From positions 149,901 to 213,900 of the forward strand of contig KQ964440.1 in assembly GCA_001566745.1 (NCBI GenBank): a stretch of DNA of 64,000 nucleotides. Reading direction: 5' to 3'. This stretch comes from Conidiobolus coronatus NRRL 28638. Its lineage: Eukaryota; Entomophthoromycota; Entomophthoromycetes; Entomophthorales; Conidiobolaceae. The translations under genes and the position numbers were made by a program. The notes under the pieces are model-generated. The model saw only the letters and a program-made list of their open reading frames with translations. It was not told where the DNA came from and did no database searches. Shown in pieces: positions 51,267 through 62,032 of the stretch. How positions within the stretch are numbered: position 1 is the first letter of the stretch; every line of letters begins with the position of its first letter.

Positions 51267-52859
51267 TCAGAAGTTTTCTTCACGCTGTGGGTTACCAGTA
51301 TGACTCCGTTGCAGTTCCAGGCTGATCTCTTCTCCATTTTCCAAATTAATGCCATTTTCCAAATTAATGGTGGCGCCGTTATTTATTTCATCAGGAGAGC
51401 CTGCAGTATTCCTAAGTTGATCAATGTATTCACGCTCCACTCTGAAATAAACCCACAACCACCTTCTAGTCAGCTCTAACCACTGGATGAGAAATACCGC
51501 AAGGGGTGCGGATTGCAGAGAGAGGTGTGGGCTCAAGTTGAAGGTCCAAGTGATTCGAAGCATAAAGTTAATTCCGATAGATAAATAATAAATCAAGGGA
51601 TCTTCAAACAAGAGAGTTGGACGAAGAAAATAAGGAAAACTGTAGAGGGTGCAATGGGCTGCAAGCGGAGCTCCGCAAATCGGAGAGTGGCATGACTCCC
51701 CAGATTTTATCCCTGTGATAAATAGAATTTTACTTAAATACAATTTTACCTTTGAACAAATTCTTGCTCTCAAAGTTGATTTTCTTTGAAAAAGATTTGC
51801 TGCAGAAATTCTATCATTATGTGCAACTTCGTTGGAGTTCCGCAACAACTGTTGATTGTTTAAAATGTTGTGCTCAGAGGATTCTGGGGTATAATTTGAT
51901 TCTGATATGTGTTTAGATGGAATTTGACCTAGTTCCCAATCCATGTAAATATCCCAGTAGAAGGAATACATTGAGTTGACCAGAATTGACAACAACCATA
52001 GTTTTACGGACCAAGACACATTTGTGAATAAGTACACCCAAACTGATTGTTCGCCAAGGTGGTTATTTTTTGTCACATAGCTCGAGAGAATAACTACAGG
52101 AAATGCTGTAAAATACTTGATAGCGTTGAATAAATGTTTCTTCATTTTATATTGAGACTGAGAATACTCTATTAAACACTGTCTAAATCTCAGAAAAAAG
52201 GGCAAACAAACAAATATTAGCGTTAAAAGTTGTAAAGGGTCCAGCCAAGTTTTAGGGACGCCCTCCGATACCGCCTCCGATTCGGCTGGCCAATGGGCCC
52301 CAGAATTTATTAAACTTAAAGTCTCCCGCTTCTGATACCGGGGGGTCGTCGTAGTAACCTCATCAGAATTGAAAGAGGCAAAAATTTGGTAAATAATTTT
52401 AACCAAGTCCCCGAATATCCTGCTGTAACTAGTCAGAATATCGGCCAATAAAACTTGGGGGAAAGTAATAGTAGTTGAGCTTGTTGGAAAAGTGACCAAA
52501 AAGATAGTTTTCCAAAACCTTTTCCTTAATTCCCCTTCTACCGCACTTGTAGGCCAAATACTAATAATAAAAGTCAAAATAAAGCACACACTTACTACAT
52601 GGCGGTAATGTATAGCGTAGTCTGAATCCTTAACTACCCAATACGTTAATATTCCTGGAATTAATACACCGAAGCAAAATATAAAAAATAACCTAAATTG
52701 TGACTTTGCCTTTATAGGGCGAACTTTTAAAATAAGCTCAACAGGGAAATTGCATTTCTTCAAGCCCTGCAAGTTGAAACTCCAGTACAACACCCCCAAG
52801 TAAATCAGCGTTAGCACCCTCAACGCTGGTGGAAAATAGTAATAGTCGGCGCTTTGCAT
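51267..52859 (-). CDS. ERD1: EXS-domain membrane protein, ERD1-like
   Basis: The 530-residue protein has about eight to ten hydrophobic segments. It carries the EXS-domain signatures FRQCLIEYSQSQYKMKKHLF with NAIKY, and SMYSFYWDIYMDWELG, as in Erd1, Syg1 and XPR1. It lacks an N-terminal SPX domain, which places it with Erd1, a Golgi protein needed for phosphate recycling and for retention of ER luminal proteins and glycosyltransferases. A loop of about 70 residues after DWELG and the Asn-rich tail are extra to yeast Erd1. Its start codon lies 60 bases downstream of the stop of SEC8 on the same strand. Intact, ATG start. Confidence 0.85.
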   Translation of the reverse strand: MQSADYYYFPPALRVLTLIYLGVLYWSFNLQGLKKCNFPVELILKVRPIKAKSQFRLFFIFCFGVLIPGILTYWVVKDSDYAIHYRHVVSVCFILTFIISIWPTSAVEGELRKRFWKTIFLVTFPTSSTTITFPQVLLADILTSYSRIFGDLVKIIYQIFASFNSDEVTTTTPRYQKRETLSLINSGAHWPAESEAVSEGVPKTWLDPLQLLTLIFVCLPFFLRFRQCLIEYSQSQYKMKKHLFNAIKYFTAFPVVILSSYVTKNNHLGEQSVWVYLFTNVSWSVKLWLLSILVNSMYSFYWDIYMDWELGQIPSKHISESNYTPESSEHNILNNQQLLRNSNEVAHNDRISAANLFQRKSTLRARICSKVKLYLSKILFITGIKSGESCHSPICGAPLAAHCTLYSFPYFLRPTLLFEDPLIYYLSIGINFMLRITWTFNLSPHLSLQSAPLAVFLIQWLELTRRWLWVYFRVEREYIDQLRNTAGSPDEINNGATINLENGINLENGEEISLELQRSHTGNPQREENF

Positions 52860-52919
52860 TATTAAATTTAACTTTAAATATATTCAAATCTTAGTATATA
52901 GTTAATTTTAATTTTTTAG

Positions 52920-55900
52920 TTAATCATCACTACCGTGTAAAAGAGCTCTTAAAGCCATCATTTGGTCGGAGTAGTGACCCACAGCTTCGTCGTATCTTTG
53001 GTCTGCAGAGGACTGTGATTTAGTAGTTTCCTTTTCGATTTGGCAGATATGGTCGGAAGTCTTTAAGGCTAAATCTAATAAAGACTTGTATTCTGAATAC
53101 GAATACCAAATACCCTGTTCTTGAACCTTTGTGTAGAATCTATTTAGTTGTAGATCATAAAGGTCATAAAATAGTTTGGCCGAATTGAGATTGTTGTTGA
53201 GTTTCAAATTTGTTAAATTTTGCTGTAACGAGGATAAGTTCAATCTCATCTTCTTTAGCCCCAAATCTGACATAACTCGTATATCGCGCACGTTCATTAT
53301 TAACATAGCAGACAAAAGTTTAGATAAATATTGGAATATGAACTCTACATCTTTTTCTTCTAAATACTGACTCAAAAGACCTTGACTAGTTGTCAAATCA
53401 ATATTCAAATTCAATATGTAATCATCAGGCTCGATTTCGTTGTCCGCTGTTAAGTAATAATCTCCCTCCCTCAGTGCTAAATCCAAAAAATACATACAAT
53501 GGCAGCGGAATTCGACTCTTAGAGTAAATAGGCATTTATCTGATAGGCTTTTAACTCCTTTCAGGAGATTGTCTAAGTTAACTGTGTAATTGTCTTTAGT
53601 GTCGTTGACTGTATTTTTTTCCTTTGAGTCCTTTAAAAGAGAATTAACTTCCAAAGAGAAGCACTTCAAGCTATGGGCTAAAGATGCTAAAAGTGAAAGC
53701 TTCTTTGTATCAAATAATAATTCTGAAAGATGCAAAGACCGGCGTTGTTTCAGGCTTAATTCAGTAGCCATTTCCTGATTATTAAACAACTCTTCTTCTT
53801 CACTATTTGGTGGCATATGCGGTGACTTTATATACGTATAAGCGGTCAAAATATTGTATAGCTCTGGGGACTGTGCCCATTGTGCGCTGTTTATCATCTT
53901 GTGAGTATCCTGATCTTCGGAATTTGAGCCTACAGACACGAGAGATTTAAAGAATTGGGTACTTTTATCTAAAAAGGATGTAATTACAAACTCCAAAATG
54001 GGTAAAAATTCTTTGCGGTTAAAAGGAAGAGATCTGAATATCGTACAAAGGTCACGCATTAATCCTAGCAAGTCACTCACACATCTAATAAGTGGTTTAT
54101 TATGGACAGGGGAGTACTCATGGCCAACTTGAAAAGCGTTAAGGGTAACGATTGCCGAGCTTAATAAATATTGGGCGTGTAACTCCATTTTAGGTAAGAA
54201 TTGTACGCTGATGAATTTACTCAAAAAGTTAGGAGATTGGGGGGATTGATGCAATAAAGCTGGTTCAAAGTTACCGATGCTTTGAATTTTATCTACAAAA
54301 TCTAAAATCGGCTTGATTAAAATCGAAAGGTTATAAACGTGGGGATTGATTAATAAGCGACGGGCAGAGTCAAATGAATTGTAAGAATACTGATCGACAG
54401 TGATAGAAACGAGCTGAGAAGATTGTAACTTGTATTTAGCAGAATCCGAGAAATAAACCTCGATAGCTAACGGGCCTGCCGATCTAATTACTCTACCATA
54501 AACCCCCGAGTAAATTTCGTCCATTAGTTGGTCGCTAACCAATTGCTTAGAAAGTTGCATTTCATGGAACGATGACCTCTCTTTGGCTTGAGTGTTGGAT
54601 TTAACCCTAGTATCAGAAATTTTGAATATTAACTTCTTATGATCTCTTTGAGAAAAACCTCTTTTCATTGATTCGTTAATATGGGTCATAATATCTTGGA
54701 TCCCGTTTATATTAAAGTCGTTACCATCAGCCCCCAGCACATAATCGTGTAAAAATCGTTGAATTTCATTTTGTATAGATGTCCATATTTCATTAATTGA
54801 GTATCTCGAATCAAAGTCTGTTTGATTAACACCAATATCCTTAATTAACAACTGGATGAAACGATGATTAGCGAAAACAAACTCGAATTTCTGAAGCAAT
54901 CTAGTCGTAAAAGTGTTTAACCCGTTAAATTCTATGCAGCCATTACCGGTTGCAGGTAGTTGATTTTGTTTAACAAAGGGAAAGTCACCTCCGCATCCCC
55001 TCCCTTTGCGGAGCTGAGCGGGTGAATTTAAGTTTAATAAATTCTGGCGAGAATTCATCACAGGGGTAAAATCCGATGGATACCCCGGGGGAGAATTTAT
55101 TTTAAAATCTGTTGGGCACCCAGGGGTCCCTGCGACAGAAGTCCCAGCCGCTGTAGTCTCCCCCGTATTTAACTTTATTAAATTCCGGCTTGCAAAGAGG
55201 GAGCCCCGCGGCTGCAAGAGCCCCTGATTTTCTTTGAAAGTCGCTTTGCTGTGGCAAATCTTAATATGCAACTGATTTGCAGCTCCGATATCGGCGACCG
55301 GGGGCTTGCCACGGTTGTGAACCACTTTACCACTTTGCTGCAAATCACTAAAGAATTTGTCGTACAAATTCTTACGATCCCCGAATTCTAACACTTGAGG
55401 AATTTGTCGTACAAATTCTATTTGACCTTTATCTAACTTGGCTTTAACCTCATCAACAGTTTTATCTACCAACTGGTATAGTTCAACATGTGCTCTAGTT
55501 TTAATCATATCTGTTCCTTCATTTAATTTACCAATTTGATAAAGTCCATTGACCAAAATAGAAATAAATTTCAGTGAGTCAGCTTCAGGGTCTAAAGATA
55601 AATCCTCTTCTAAAGAGATAAAATTATAATTCCCAGAATTGGATAACCTTCTATTTTCACGATTGTTGAAAGGATTAGTGTTTATTAAATAGTTAACAAT
55701 AGTATCTTGGAATTTAGAAGCATTATTCAAGGTTCCAAAGTTATCAAACTCTTCCTTTAAATGGATTTTCATATAAACATGGTTATGAATTTCTTCAACT
55801 AAAGTATTGTGAATGTTATTTTTTATCTTTAGTAAAGCCCTCCTTAACCCAGAAGTAGCTTCAATGGGTTTTAGTTCAGGCGAGTCCAAATCTTCCAAAG

Positions 55901-56504
55901 TATTCAATAGTAATTGAATGGCCATTTTGTAGTATTTATCGCGAATCAATTGTTCAATTTTCTCTGGTGTTTTCTTTAAATTGTCCAATTTATCTAAAAT
56001 TCTTAGCATTTCTTTATATTGCTTAGCTTTATTCCATAAGCCATTTAGGTCAGCTCTTTTGGTTTGCAATATTTCTTTAGTTTGAAGTAATTGAGATTTA
56101 ATGGTTTGGGCTGTACCCTTTGTGGACCAGAGTTCATTCTGGACACCGGTGAATATAGTGGTAGTGGAATTAAATTGTCTATAGTTGGCATTTACAACCT
56201 CTTCAACCGTTTTATGTATCTTTTTCAATAGGTTAGAGAATTGATGCTGATCTTTCCCCAAAGAACTACCATCTGTCAAATCCAAAGCTAAAGGAACCGG
56301 GTTAAACTGCTCTGAACTGAGTGCGGACCAGTCTTTTTTAACTTCATTTAAAGCAGCTTGCGCGTTATTTAGCCAATCGCTTCTAGCTTGAGATTGTGGA
56401 GAATTGGGTTTTGATGATAAAATCTCAGGATTATTAAACAAGCTTCTCCCCGCTTTATTAAAATCCCCGGGCGAATTGAAAGTAGGAGGTTTTTTATAAG
56501 CCAT
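52920..56504 (-). CDS. SEC8: Exocyst complex subunit Sec8
   Basis: The 1194-residue protein matches exocyst Sec8 (EXOC4), which tethers secretory vesicles to the plasma membrane. The Sec8 N-terminal domain is seen at about residues 90-240: a long coiled-coil region, then LQTKRADLNGLWNKAKQYKE and LRILDKLDNLKKTPEKIEQL, then KMAIQLLLNTLEDLD. The rest is helical, as expected for the CATCHR rods. An insertion rich in Gly, Pro and Asn (about 400-500) has low-complexity character and separates the N-terminal from the C-terminal helical bundles. No intron is visible in 3.6 kb. It is divergent from the APEH gene, with about 280 bases between start codons. Confidence 0.92.
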   Translation of the reverse strand: MAYKKPPTFNSPGDFNKAGRSLFNNPEILSSKPNSPQSQARSDWLNNAQAALNEVKKDWSALSSEQFNPVPLALDLTDGSSLGKDQHQFSNLLKKIHKTVEEVVNANYRQFNSTTTIFTGVQNELWSTKGTAQTIKSQLLQTKEILQTKRADLNGLWNKAKQYKEMLRILDKLDNLKKTPEKIEQLIRDKYYKMAIQLLLNTLEDLDSPELKPIEATSGLRRALLKIKNNIHNTLVEEIHNHVYMKIHLKEEFDNFGTLNNASKFQDTIVNYLINTNPFNNRENRRLSNSGNYNFISLEEDLSLDPEADSLKFISILVNGLYQIGKLNEGTDMIKTRAHVELYQLVDKTVDEVKAKLDKGQIEFVRQIPQVLEFGDRKNLYDKFFSDLQQSGKVVHNRGKPPVADIGAANQLHIKICHSKATFKENQGLLQPRGSLFASRNLIKLNTGETTAAGTSVAGTPGCPTDFKINSPPGYPSDFTPVMNSRQNLLNLNSPAQLRKGRGCGGDFPFVKQNQLPATGNGCIEFNGLNTFTTRLLQKFEFVFANHRFIQLLIKDIGVNQTDFDSRYSINEIWTSIQNEIQRFLHDYVLGADGNDFNINGIQDIMTHINESMKRGFSQRDHKKLIFKISDTRVKSNTQAKERSSFHEMQLSKQLVSDQLMDEIYSGVYGRVIRSAGPLAIEVYFSDSAKYKLQSSQLVSITVDQYSYNSFDSARRLLINPHVYNLSILIKPILDFVDKIQSIGNFEPALLHQSPQSPNFLSKFISVQFLPKMELHAQYLLSSAIVTLNAFQVGHEYSPVHNKPLIRCVSDLLGLMRDLCTIFRSLPFNRKEFLPILEFVITSFLDKSTQFFKSLVSVGSNSEDQDTHKMINSAQWAQSPELYNILTAYTYIKSPHMPPNSEEEELFNNQEMATELSLKQRRSLHLSELLFDTKKLSLLASLAHSLKCFSLEVNSLLKDSKEKNTVNDTKDNYTVNLDNLLKGVKSLSDKCLFTLRVEFRCHCMYFLDLALREGDYYLTADNEIEPDDYILNLNIDLTTSQGLLSQYLEEKDVEFIFQYLSKLLSAMLIMNVRDIRVMSDLGLKKMRLNLSSLQQNLTNLKLNNNLNSAKLFYDLYDLQLNRFYTKVQEQGIWYSYSEYKSLLDLALKTSDHICQIEKETTKSQSSADQRYDEAVGHYSDQMMALRALLHGSDD

Positions 56505-56784
56505 TAAATATAATTAAACCAGATTGTATTTTATTAAAGTTTTAATATCTATTTTAAATCTAATTTTATATACTCAAGCAATACAAACTAATACTGCAAA
56601 GCGACTTTTTACTAGTAAAAAACATTTCCCTGTAAAATCTTTAAAGTTTCCTCTGATACAAGTCTTATTAACTGGGTTGCTAGCCCCTGCAACTATGTTG
56701 CATATATGATTTTCAAAGAAAATCAACCTTTAATCAAGCTATATTAATTTAATAATTTTATATAATGATAGTAATAGTAATAAT
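56505..56784. promoter_or_regulatory. Divergent intergenic region between SEC8 and APEH
   Basis: The 280 bases between two head-to-head genes must carry both promoters. They are AT-rich, with a TATATATGA-containing segment near 56700 and TATATAATG just before the APEH start. No specific factor site can be claimed. A 61-codon TTG-initiated frame on the forward strand is probably fortuitous. Confidence 0.4.
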
Positions 56785-58970
56785 ATGAGTTATTCAAACG
56801 ATTATCACCAAAAGCTAAACTCTATACCAAGTATTTCAAGTGGTAAAATTAGCTCTAAACTTAGTGAACACCGTGAAACTGAACTAATTGATATTGAATT
56901 CAAAACTTCTTTCGTTTGCACCCTCCTTCAAAAGAAAAGAAGCTTAACCCATAGCTTCGCTGTTTTACTAAATAAAAACAGTGGGTTTTTTTTGAAAAAA
57001 GTCAAGAAAGCATTAGGGAGTTAGATAGTATTGAGCACACTTCGGCTAATCTTACCAATACTCGCATAATTAAATTTATTAAAAGAAAGAATGGGATAAA
57101 CCAAAAAGAGCTAAATTTGTTAGAAATTTGGAATATTGAGGAAGGTGATGGTGAACTGTTGAAAATTATTGATTTAACAGAATTACACGGTAGAATTTAC
57201 CCTGAAGGATCTTTTGGGGGGGTTTCATGGACCCAAAAAGGTGATAAATTTGCTTATATAGCGGAAAGGGTTAAAGAACCCATTAAAGAAAATAAGAGCA
57301 ATTCTAAATTAAAGTTTAACAAGGATTTATTAGAAGATGACTATAAATTTAAGCAGACTTGGGGGGAAACTTATGGTGAATTGTGTGAGCCTGCGATTAT
57401 TCTAGTTGATTTGAATAAATTAGAGGAAGAAGAAGAAGAAGGCATTAAAGTAATTGATATTATTGACGAATTCTTGGCTCCGGGCCAATTAGCTTACAGT
57501 GAAGATGATGAACTTTTATACTTTACAGGGTATAATATTTTCCCTAGAAAGCATGGCATTGTTTATTGTCCTAATAGGCCATCTGACATTTATAAATTAA
57601 ATACGCAAAACGGATCTTATGCTAAGTTTACAGATTCTAAATTAGCGTACAGATCACCCAGGATTATTGGTAATTATCTATATTATATGGGCATGTCAAT
57701 TGGAGGGGCTCATAACCAATGCTCGTCAATCTTTAAAACCCCATTAAACGAATTCAACCCAGAGGAAATAGTACCTATCGTAAACGAAGCTCAACAAATT
57801 GAATTCCCAGGGGTCTATACCCTAGAATTTGGACATTTCCCCCTAATTAAACTAAAAAATAAGATTTTTTTATTATTTAATAGTCAGTGGAGATGCTATA
57901 GAAATATTTTAGCTTTAGAAATTAACTCAAACGAAATTTGCTCAATTTCTCCAATTCCAACTAAACCCGTAAGCTTTGAGGAATCCAACAATAATGATTT
58001 TGATACCGGATCATGGGCACTATTAGATGTTAACAATAATTACCTATTAGCTAAATTTTCATCCCCTTCCAAACCTGGTGAATTAGTTCTCGGGGTGCCA
58101 GAATTAATTAATAATAAATTAACTATCAATTGGACAGTTTTAAAGTCTAGTGTTTATAACAAAGAATTTAAAGAACTAATCCCTGACACTAAATGGTCAA
58201 CCCTTAACTTTGAGGAAAGGGATCCCAACCTAGAGTTAATAATTATTAAAAACTCTAAAATTAGTAAAAATAGGTTAATTGCAAATATTCACGGGGGTCC
58301 TCACTCCAGTAACTTTGTAGAGTTTAATATAACTAATTTACTCTTATTAAAGTTGGGTTTTACTATTTTACACATTAATTACTCAGGCTCCTTAGGCTAC
58401 GGCCAAGCCTATAATAATAAATTAATTGGAAAAGTAGGAGATTTAGATGTTAAAGACTGTTATCACTCAATTCAAAAAGTTTTAGAATTGGAGGGGATTA
58501 AAGAAGCTCCCTTCGTCATTGGTGGTAGCCATGGTGGCTTTTTAGCTGCTCACTTAATTGGTCAATACCCTGATACCTTTAAAGCTGCTATCCTGCACAA
58601 CCCCGTTATCAACATCGGAGCCAATATATTCCTAACTGACATTACTGATTGGAACTTCTCCGAATGCGGAATTTATTATAATTTCTTCGAACCAATGGAA
58701 CCAACAGCTGAGGTTTACTCCAAGTTATATAGTCATTCACCTCACCAATATTTTGATAGTATTAAAACCCCTAGCTTGGTGATTTTAGGGGATAAAGATT
58801 TAAGAGTCCCTCCTGCTCAATCTATTCAATGGTGGTTCCATATTAGAAAGAGGCATCCTAGTTTATTCAAAATTATTAGTGTACCAAACACCGGACACTC
58901 AGTAGATAGTGCTGAAGGTACAATTATTAGATTACAGTCGATTAACAAATTTTTGGAAAAATATATTTAA
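56785..58970 (+). CDS. Acylaminoacyl-peptidase (S9C), with an apparent frameshift near the 5' end
   Basis: This serine peptidase removes N-acylated amino acids from blocked peptides. The main frame (open from about 56973 to 58970) has a beta-propeller part followed by the hydrolase domain: ANIHGGPHSSNF, HINYSGSLGYG, the nucleophile elbow IGGSHGGFLAAH (Ser codon at 58527), the specific segment FLTDITDWNFSECG, LGDKDLRVPP (Asp codon at 58797) and NTGHSVD (His codon at 58896). The first 60 to 70 codons lie in another frame beginning at the ATG at 56785. The two frames overlap at a run of eight T and six A near 56986-56999, where a one-base indel would reconnect them. It could be an assembly error in the homopolymer, or a recent null allele. 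Confidence 0.85.
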
Positions 58971-59267
58971 CCATAGACAAGCAAAAATATTCAAGATTTT
59001 TTGCTTTAAGTATTTGCCATGGGAAGTTGTTGGCAGCCTACAGCACAAAGACACATCACTGCAACAAATGCACATACGATTCAGCAATAATAACCTTTAT
59101 CTATTTATCTGTTCTTTAAAACTGGCTGACTTTTCTAATAAAATAGCGCCGGGTCCCAATAGATATAATGCAAATCTGCATTCAAGGAAATATGCCAAAT
59201 TAGAGAGAAAAAGCTTTTATAAATTTTTTTTGAATTTATATGAATAGTTTTACAAAATATTATTAAC
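58971..59267. other. Intergenic stretch between APEH and PAN5
   Basis: About 300 bases. One frame stays open across most of it, overlapping the end of the APEH gene, but it has no ATG of its own there and no recognisable content. Probably 3' and 5' untranslated sequence. Confidence 0.45.
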
Positions 59268-60293
59268 ATGTTTCATATTTTGGGTTCTGGTTCAATAGGG
59301 ACCTTCATTGCTCATAGGCTGTGCGGGTCAAAAATAAAAAGTAAACTAATTCTAACACCAAGAACATTTGAAAAATTGGGTTCTAAGCCCGATCAACTTA
59401 ATAAGACTTGGACTTTGAAGTCACTTCTCACAAATAACACAATCCAAAGTAGAATCCCAGCGGAGTTAACAAGACAATCAGGTGATAAATTTGATTATTT
59501 GGTGCTCACTACCAAAGCCAACACATCATTAGGTGCATTGATGGGTGTTTGGGGCAGAATTGACTCGAATACAACACTCATAATGCTCCAAAACGGGATG
59601 GGCACTATTAACGAAATTGTGGAGGAACTAATTGCTAAAAGATCGCCAATACCAAAAATTTTAATTGGGACTACAACCCATGGCTGCTTTAGAGATAGTG
59701 ATCCCTTCACTACGACTCATGCTGCTCAGGGCGAAATCTGGCTAGGTCCTGCAACTTCCATATTTCACCCCAAACTGCCTGCCTCTAACCACTTAGATTC
59801 TCAATTAAACACGAGACTTTGGACCTTGTTGAAAGGAGCCGATCTAAATATAAATTCCCCGCAATCCGAGGGCGAAATATTTAGAAGGTTAATGGATAAA
59901 TTGATGATTAATTGCACTGTTAACCCTATTTGTGGCCTTATAAACGGGAAAAATGGTAGTATCTTAACCGATAGTTTAGCTAAGGCTATTACAAGTACCT
60001 TGTGCGAAGAATTTGTTATTTTACTCGGTTGTTGGAGACCTTTAAATAATGAAAGTACCCCTCAGCGCTGGAAAGATACTGCCTTACTTGAGCGGTGGCT
60101 ATATTCCGTAATCAACCAGATTAAACTGAATACATGCTCAATGGTCCAAGATCTGAGAGCTTCCAGAACCACGGAAATAAACTATATGAATGGGTACATA
60201 TTAACAAAGTCAAAGGAATTAAAGTTATCACTCCCAATGAATCGATTCTTAAGAAATGAAATTAGCAAGTTAAGTTTAAAAGGTTATAATTAA
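59268..60293 (+). CDS. PAN5: 2-dehydropantoate 2-reductase (ketopantoate reductase)
   Basis: The enzyme reduces ketopantoate to pantoate with NADPH in pantothenate and CoA synthesis. The 341-residue protein has the dinucleotide-binding loop ILGSGSIGTF (4-13), the LTTKANTS strand end, the MLQNGMGT loop, the catalytic block LMDKLMINCTVNPICGLING with the invariant lysine, and the C-terminal signature SMVQDLRASRTTEINYMNGY. All expected residues appear present and in one frame. The ATG follows the APEH gene on the same strand by about 300 bases, and only 39 bases separate its stop from the next start. The yeast name PAN5 is used by homology. Confidence 0.9.
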   Translation: MFHILGSGSIGTFIAHRLCGSKIKSKLILTPRTFEKLGSKPDQLNKTWTLKSLLTNNTIQSRIPAELTRQSGDKFDYLVLTTKANTSLGALMGVWGRIDSNTTLIMLQNGMGTINEIVEELIAKRSPIPKILIGTTTHGCFRDSDPFTTTHAAQGEIWLGPATSIFHPKLPASNHLDSQLNTRLWTLLKGADLNINSPQSEGEIFRRLMDKLMINCTVNPICGLINGKNGSILTDSLAKAITSTLCEEFVILLGCWRPLNNESTPQRWKDTALLERWLYSVINQIKLNTCSMVQDLRASRTTEINYMNGYILTKSKELKLSLPMNRFLRNEISKLSLKGYN

Positions 60294-60332
60294 ATCAATC
60301 TTACACTTGTTTTTCAAAATTTTGAATATTTA

Positions 60333-61811
60333 ATGGCAGAAGAAATAACTTACTTAGAATTATCTGAAAATTCAGGCTCATCTCATAAGTTCTATGAAGT
60401 AATTGTTTCTAACACAAATGTGAGTATTCGTTTTGGTAGGATAGGTGATTCAGGAAGAACACAATTAAGTAATTATGCTTCTTATTCTCTAGCACGAAGA
60501 TTTGCTGATAAGAAGATATCTGAGAAATTGAAGAAAGGCTATGAACGCGCGATAGCTGGACAAAGACAGAAGAGATCTATAACTAGACGCATTATTTTAA
60601 GCAGCCAATCTAGTGCAAAACAGGCTCCAATTCTTTGGAAATTTGACACGGGTAGTCCAGCTTTCGGAATTTATGTTAATAATAAAACCTGTTGGGTAGG
60701 AAATCAAGCTGGAAATATTTTTGGATTAGATCATAACGGACAAGTTCAAATAAACTATCACCTTCCTGAAGGTGTTAAGTGTTTGGTCGAAGACGATATC
60801 TGGCTATATGCTGGATGTGACGATGGTAATGTATATGATATTTCTGGAAAGATTCCACGTGTTTCGTACCAAATTGCCCAAGACGTTGATATATATTGGC
60901 TTGATGTTAATAACGGTGTATTGGGAGTCTCTGATGCCGATGGGCGAGTAGCACGAATGAACTACAATGATGAATGCGAATGGCTCAAAAATAGTACGGG
61001 TTGCAGCGGGTGGATGGTACGCTGTGGAGATGAAGGTATCTGCCACGGCCACTCTGAAGGTGTTACTATGTATAGTAATGTGGATGGGAATGTATTGTGG
61101 AAACAATCAACCCGTGGTTCAGTTCTTTTCGGGTGGAATACACAAAATATGCTTTACGTTGGTACTAGCGATAAAAAAATATACACTTTTAATAAAAAAG
61201 GTGTTAGGAAGACTACCCATGATTGCGATGATTCAGTTTTTTCTTGTGCTGCAACACAGAATGATAAATATATATTTTCTGGAGATAGCCATTCTTCCAT
61301 CTATTGTTTTACTCAAGATGGGCAACGTCTCTGGAAATTAGGAACAGGGTGTGGTTCCGCATATTCCATGCAGTATATGAACGAACGATTATACATTGTA
61401 ACTACTTCAGGCGTACTTGCTTGTATCGATGTAAGTGAAACAGCCATACAGGCAGCAAAAGAGGGGGATGTCCCCAAGCCTAAAGAACTAAAAGCACCTC
61501 CAGTCAACACAGATGGCACACTTTCTTCAACCACTTTAGAGACAACAACTGACATCAATCAAGGAATTATTTTGGAATGTATACGTGAAAAGGGTAAGCT
61601 GCGTATGCGTGTGGTTTCCGACGGCTTCGATCCAGAACTTAACGTTCAATTTCCAAAAAATATTCGTGAAGAGAACGTTCGTTACCTTGTTGATGCAATT
61701 AAGGTATCAGCGACTGGGAGTTTCTATCGTGCTCATGGAAATATAAAGAAGATAATATTGGACGACTTTACTAGTGTCCCAACTGATAACAAAAAGAGAA
61801 GGTTGGTCTGA
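60333..61811 (+). CDS. WGR-domain plus PQQ-like beta-propeller protein, bacterial style
   Basis: The 492-residue protein starts with a WGR domain (about 1-75: KFYEVIVSNTNVSIRFGRIG and a basic LKKGYERA end). A seven- or eight-bladed PQQ/WD-like propeller follows (about 100-375; repeated words such as VGNQAGNIFGLD, AGCDDGNVYDI, VGTSDKKIYTFNKKG and SGDSHSSIYCFTQDG). A C-terminal domain contains KLRMRVVSDGFDPELNVQFP and GSFYRAHGNIKKI. This three-part arrangement is familiar from bacteria and unusual in fungi, so horizontal transfer is a reasonable inference. The function is unknown; WGR domains bind nucleic acids in PARPs. After the stop, another frame remains open for 180 bases. The gene begins 39 bases after the PAN5 stop. 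Confidence 0.75.
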   Translation: MAEEITYLELSENSGSSHKFYEVIVSNTNVSIRFGRIGDSGRTQLSNYASYSLARRFADKKISEKLKKGYERAIAGQRQKRSITRRIILSSQSSAKQAPILWKFDTGSPAFGIYVNNKTCWVGNQAGNIFGLDHNGQVQINYHLPEGVKCLVEDDIWLYAGCDDGNVYDISGKIPRVSYQIAQDVDIYWLDVNNGVLGVSDADGRVARMNYNDECEWLKNSTGCSGWMVRCGDEGICHGHSEGVTMYSNVDGNVLWKQSTRGSVLFGWNTQNMLYVGTSDKKIYTFNKKGVRKTTHDCDDSVFSCAATQNDKYIFSGDSHSSIYCFTQDGQRLWKLGTGCGSAYSMQYMNERLYIVTTSGVLACIDVSETAIQAAKEGDVPKPKELKAPPVNTDGTLSSTTLETTTDINQGIILECIREKGKLRMRVVSDGFDPELNVQFPKNIREENVRYLVDAIKVSATGSFYRAHGNIKKIILDDFTSVPTDNKKRRLV

Positions 61812-62032
61812 CGATGTTAGAGTAACACACAACAAAGTAGTTAAAGCAAGACTTATACCCAATAAAGCTGATAAGCCTAAGATTTTAGTAGTTGAAATAT
61901 ATTTTCAGGAACTAAGCCAAACTCTTGATAGAGAGATAGAGAAAATTATTCCCCGTATTTTAAAGGAGGATATCTCTATTTTGTGCTTCTAAAAATCTAT
62001 TAAATTGTAGAACAATATAAGCTAATTTTTTC

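Noticed and set aside
56524..56709. 61-codon forward frame with a signal-peptide-like start
   Set aside because: It starts with TTG, lies in the divergent promoter of SEC8 and APEH, and has no recognisable content.
58909..59247. 112-codon forward frame between APEH and PAN5
   Set aside because: It begins inside the APEH coding sequence in another frame and shows no motif; probably untranslated sequence.
61774..61992. 72-codon frame overlapping the end of the WGR gene
   Set aside because: The open part after the WGR stop is only 180 bases and has no own ATG; it may be a remnant, but cannot be supported as a gene.
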